A program made the position numbers and the translations under genes. This document shows positions 14,728-16,243 of a stretch of 16,243 nucleotides of DNA, one piece after another. The number at the start of each line of letters is the position of its first letter. Positions within the stretch are counted from its first letter, which is position 1. Below the pieces are notes generated by a model. It saw nothing but the letters and a program-made list of their open reading frames with translations, was not told the origin of the DNA and did no database searches. This stretch comes from Candidatus Kerfeldbacteria bacterium (GTDB lineage Bacteria > Patescibacteriota > Patescibacteriia > SBBC01): positions 1-16,243 of the forward strand of contig CAINXF010000203.1 of the NCBI GenBank assembly GCA_903854795.1, read 5' to 3'.

Positions 14728-16243
14728 GCCTTCATGGTCATGGTACCTGGCGTCGCACCTGTCGGCAACCAGAACGAGAACGTGCTCCCCTTCCCTTCGC
14801 CTTCGCTCTCGACCCAAATCTTGCCGCCATGGCCTTCGACGATCGACTTCGCGATGAAGAGCCCGAGGCCCGAGCCGTCGGGATGGATCTGGGCGATACC
14901 TTGCGCGCGGACGAACTTATTGAACAATTCGCCGATGTCGGACTTCTTGATGCCGATGCCGCTATCCTTCACGTGAACCGTCACACCATTATCTTTTGCT
15001 TCCGCCGTGATTGTGACCGTACCCTTCGCGGTGTACTTGATGGCATTGTCGACAAGGTTCAACAACACATCCTGTATCTTGTCGACGTCGATGCAGAGCA
15101 CAGGCAACGGTTTCTTGCTGCGCGCGTATGTCAATTTCAACTTCTTGTCGCTCGCGACCTTGCCGACCTCACGCACCTCACGCTCGATCAGGTCCTCGAT
15201 CTGTGCATCCTTCCGCGTGATCGTGAACTTACCGGCCTCGATCTTGCTGACGTTCAGGAACAGATTGATGAGCCGGATCATGCGCTGCGACTCATCAAGC
15301 AGTGTTTTCAGGATTTCGAGATGCTTCGAATCGATCTTCCCGAAGTCACCATCGACGAGCATCGACAGATAGCCCATAATGCCGGTCATCGGCGTGCGGA
15401 GCTGGTGCGACGCGATCGATACAAACTCGGACTTCGCCTGGTCAAGTTGCTGTAGATGCCGGTTTGCCTCCTCAAGATCGCGGTTTGCCTTCTGTATCTG
15501 GCCGAAGAGCCGCAGGTTCCGCGCGACGATACCGAGCTCATCCGCCATCGACTGGATCGTCTTGATCTCACGCTCGCTGATCTCTCCCTTGGTCCGCCGC
15601 GCACCGACCTCGATCGCGCCGATCACCTTCTCTTCGGCGACGATCGGCACCACGATTGCGGTCTTGATCCTGATGATCTTCTGGATCATCGATACGAGCG
15701 GCCGCGGCATCTCGGGACTGATGACGTCCGCGAGGCTCTCGCTGAACTGAATTTGTCCTGTACGCAGGGCTTCTATGACCACGTTATGCTGGCTTGGCTC
15801 GTTCATGTCCGTCGTGAATTCCGTGAACGGCTTCGGCAACAACTTCAAGGCCTTGTTCGTGACCGGCGTGCTGGTGATCGCCTGCGCGCGGAGCGTGTGC
15901 CCGTCGTCATCGACGAACGCGAGGATGGCACCGATGAACCCGAGCTCCGTCGCGACCGCGTCGGCGATGTCCTGCACGACCTTCTTAAAGTCCAATGTAC
16001 GCGTAATGTCGGTCGTGATCCGCTGTAGCGTGATCAACGACACGTTCTGGTCCTTCAACTCGCTCGTCGCTTCCTGGACCTTCAGCTTCAGGTCTTCACC
16101 GAACTGCCTGACCTGTTCGTATAAATTTGCCTTTTGAATTGCCGAACCAATTTGTGGAGATAGTACCTCGATAAGATTAACATCATCCTTTGAAAAGCTT
16201 TCTCCGGAAAGCTTATTACCAAGTACTAATATTGCAATTATTC
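14724..16243 (-). CDS. GAF-domain sensor histidine kinase (5' end outside the window)
   Basis: Partial: the frame has no stop up to the right edge, and the 505 visible residues begin inside a domain. The first part (IAILVLGNKLSGESFSKDD) looks like the end of one GAF domain, then a coiled coil, then a second GAF domain (coding roughly 15490-16020), a linker helix, and the HisKA domain with the phospho-accepting His in ASHQLRTP (codon 15405-15407). The HATPase_c domain follows with N box LLNLVDNAIKYT, G1 DSGIGI, F-box-like LFNKFVRA and G2 DGSGLGLFIAK. No membrane segment is visible; one may lie upstream. A TTG at 16058 would give a shorter product but would cut the coiled coil. The stop overlaps the response regulator start, so the two form one operon. 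Confidence 0.9.
   Translation of the reverse strand, partial: IIAILVLGNKLSGESFSKDDVNLIEVLSPQIGSAIQKANLYEQVRQFGEDLKLKVQEATSELKDQNVSLITLQRITTDITRTLDFKKVVQDIADAVATELGFIGAILAFVDDDGHTLRAQAITSTPVTNKALKLLPKPFTEFTTDMNEPSQHNVVIEALRTGQIQFSESLADVISPEMPRPLVSMIQKIIRIKTAIVVPIVAEEKVIGAIEVGARRTKGEISEREIKTIQSMADELGIVARNLRLFGQIQKANRDLEEANRHLQQLDQAKSEFVSIASHQLRTPMTGIMGYLSMLVDGDFGKIDSKHLEILKTLLDESQRMIRLINLFLNVSKIEAGKFTITRKDAQIEDLIEREVREVGKVASDKKLKLTYARSKKPLPVLCIDVDKIQDVLLNLVDNAIKYTAKGTVTITAEAKDNGVTVHVKDSGIGIKKSDIGELFNKFVRAQGIAQIHPDGSGLGLFIAKSIVEGHGGKIWVESEGEGKGSTFSFWLPTGATPGTMTMKA

Noticed and set aside
1..16243. CRISPR array, insertion sequence or tandem repeat
   Set aside because: Reading both strands I found no regularly spaced repeats, no transposase and no long terminal inverted repeats; the only low-complexity coding segments are the DUF3048 linker and the bL25 tail.

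Overview
The window reads as a piece of a moderately GC-rich, compact chromosome, most likely from a Candidate Phyla Radiation (Patescibacteria) bacterium. This assignment is an inference from the gene set and protein style: a ThrRS without its TGS domain, a Baseplate_J-like single-pass membrane protein directly behind dnaE, a DUF3048 protein with a long acidic cytoplasmic tail, a GAF-containing histidine kinase with a stand-alone receiver, and very short gaps. UGA is a normal stop (prfA, rodA, the kinase and a small gene end in TGA), so the code is standard and not the UGA=Gly code of Gracilibacteria/Absconditabacteria. I saw no tRNA, rRNA, CRISPR array, insertion sequence or phage region, and no gene-free stretch over 300 bases.

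Layout. (1) 59-2258, plus strand: a promoter, rpmE (bL31), an intrinsic terminator, then prfA (RF1) and prmC overlapping by ATGA. PrmC methylates the GGQ glutamine of RF1, so enzyme and substrate are co-translated. (2) 2266-6953, minus strand, in transcription order: an unknown membrane protein (277 aa), rodA (SEDS glycosyltransferase), a strong promoter, a zinc-ribbon protein of unknown function, bL25, a DUF3048 membrane protein and a small membrane protein, which converges on prmC with 7 nt between the stop codons. (3) 6998-13779, plus strand: a small membrane coiled-coil protein, dnaE (replicative polymerase with an intact PHP site), a Baseplate_J-like membrane protein and thrS, closed by a terminator that can work in both directions. 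(4) 13836-16243, minus strand: a GAF histidine kinase running off the right edge, an overlapping receiver-only response regulator, and a DUF378 membrane protein with its own promoter and a near-perfect Shine-Dalgarno.

The genes are mainly housekeeping: translation (bL31, RF1, PrmC, bL25, ThrRS), replication (DnaE), cell wall elongation (RodA), envelope proteins of unknown role, and one two-component pair. Translation starts are of two kinds: a few genes have good Shine-Dalgarno sequences, while most have none, and dnaE appears leaderless. I did not find a clearly new multi-gene system. The best leads are the conserved-looking unknowns beside rodA, bL25 and dnaE, the proofreading-competent PHP domain of DnaE, the terminator pressed against the prfA start, and a pair of DnaA-box-like 9-mers in the gap before the DUF378 gene.
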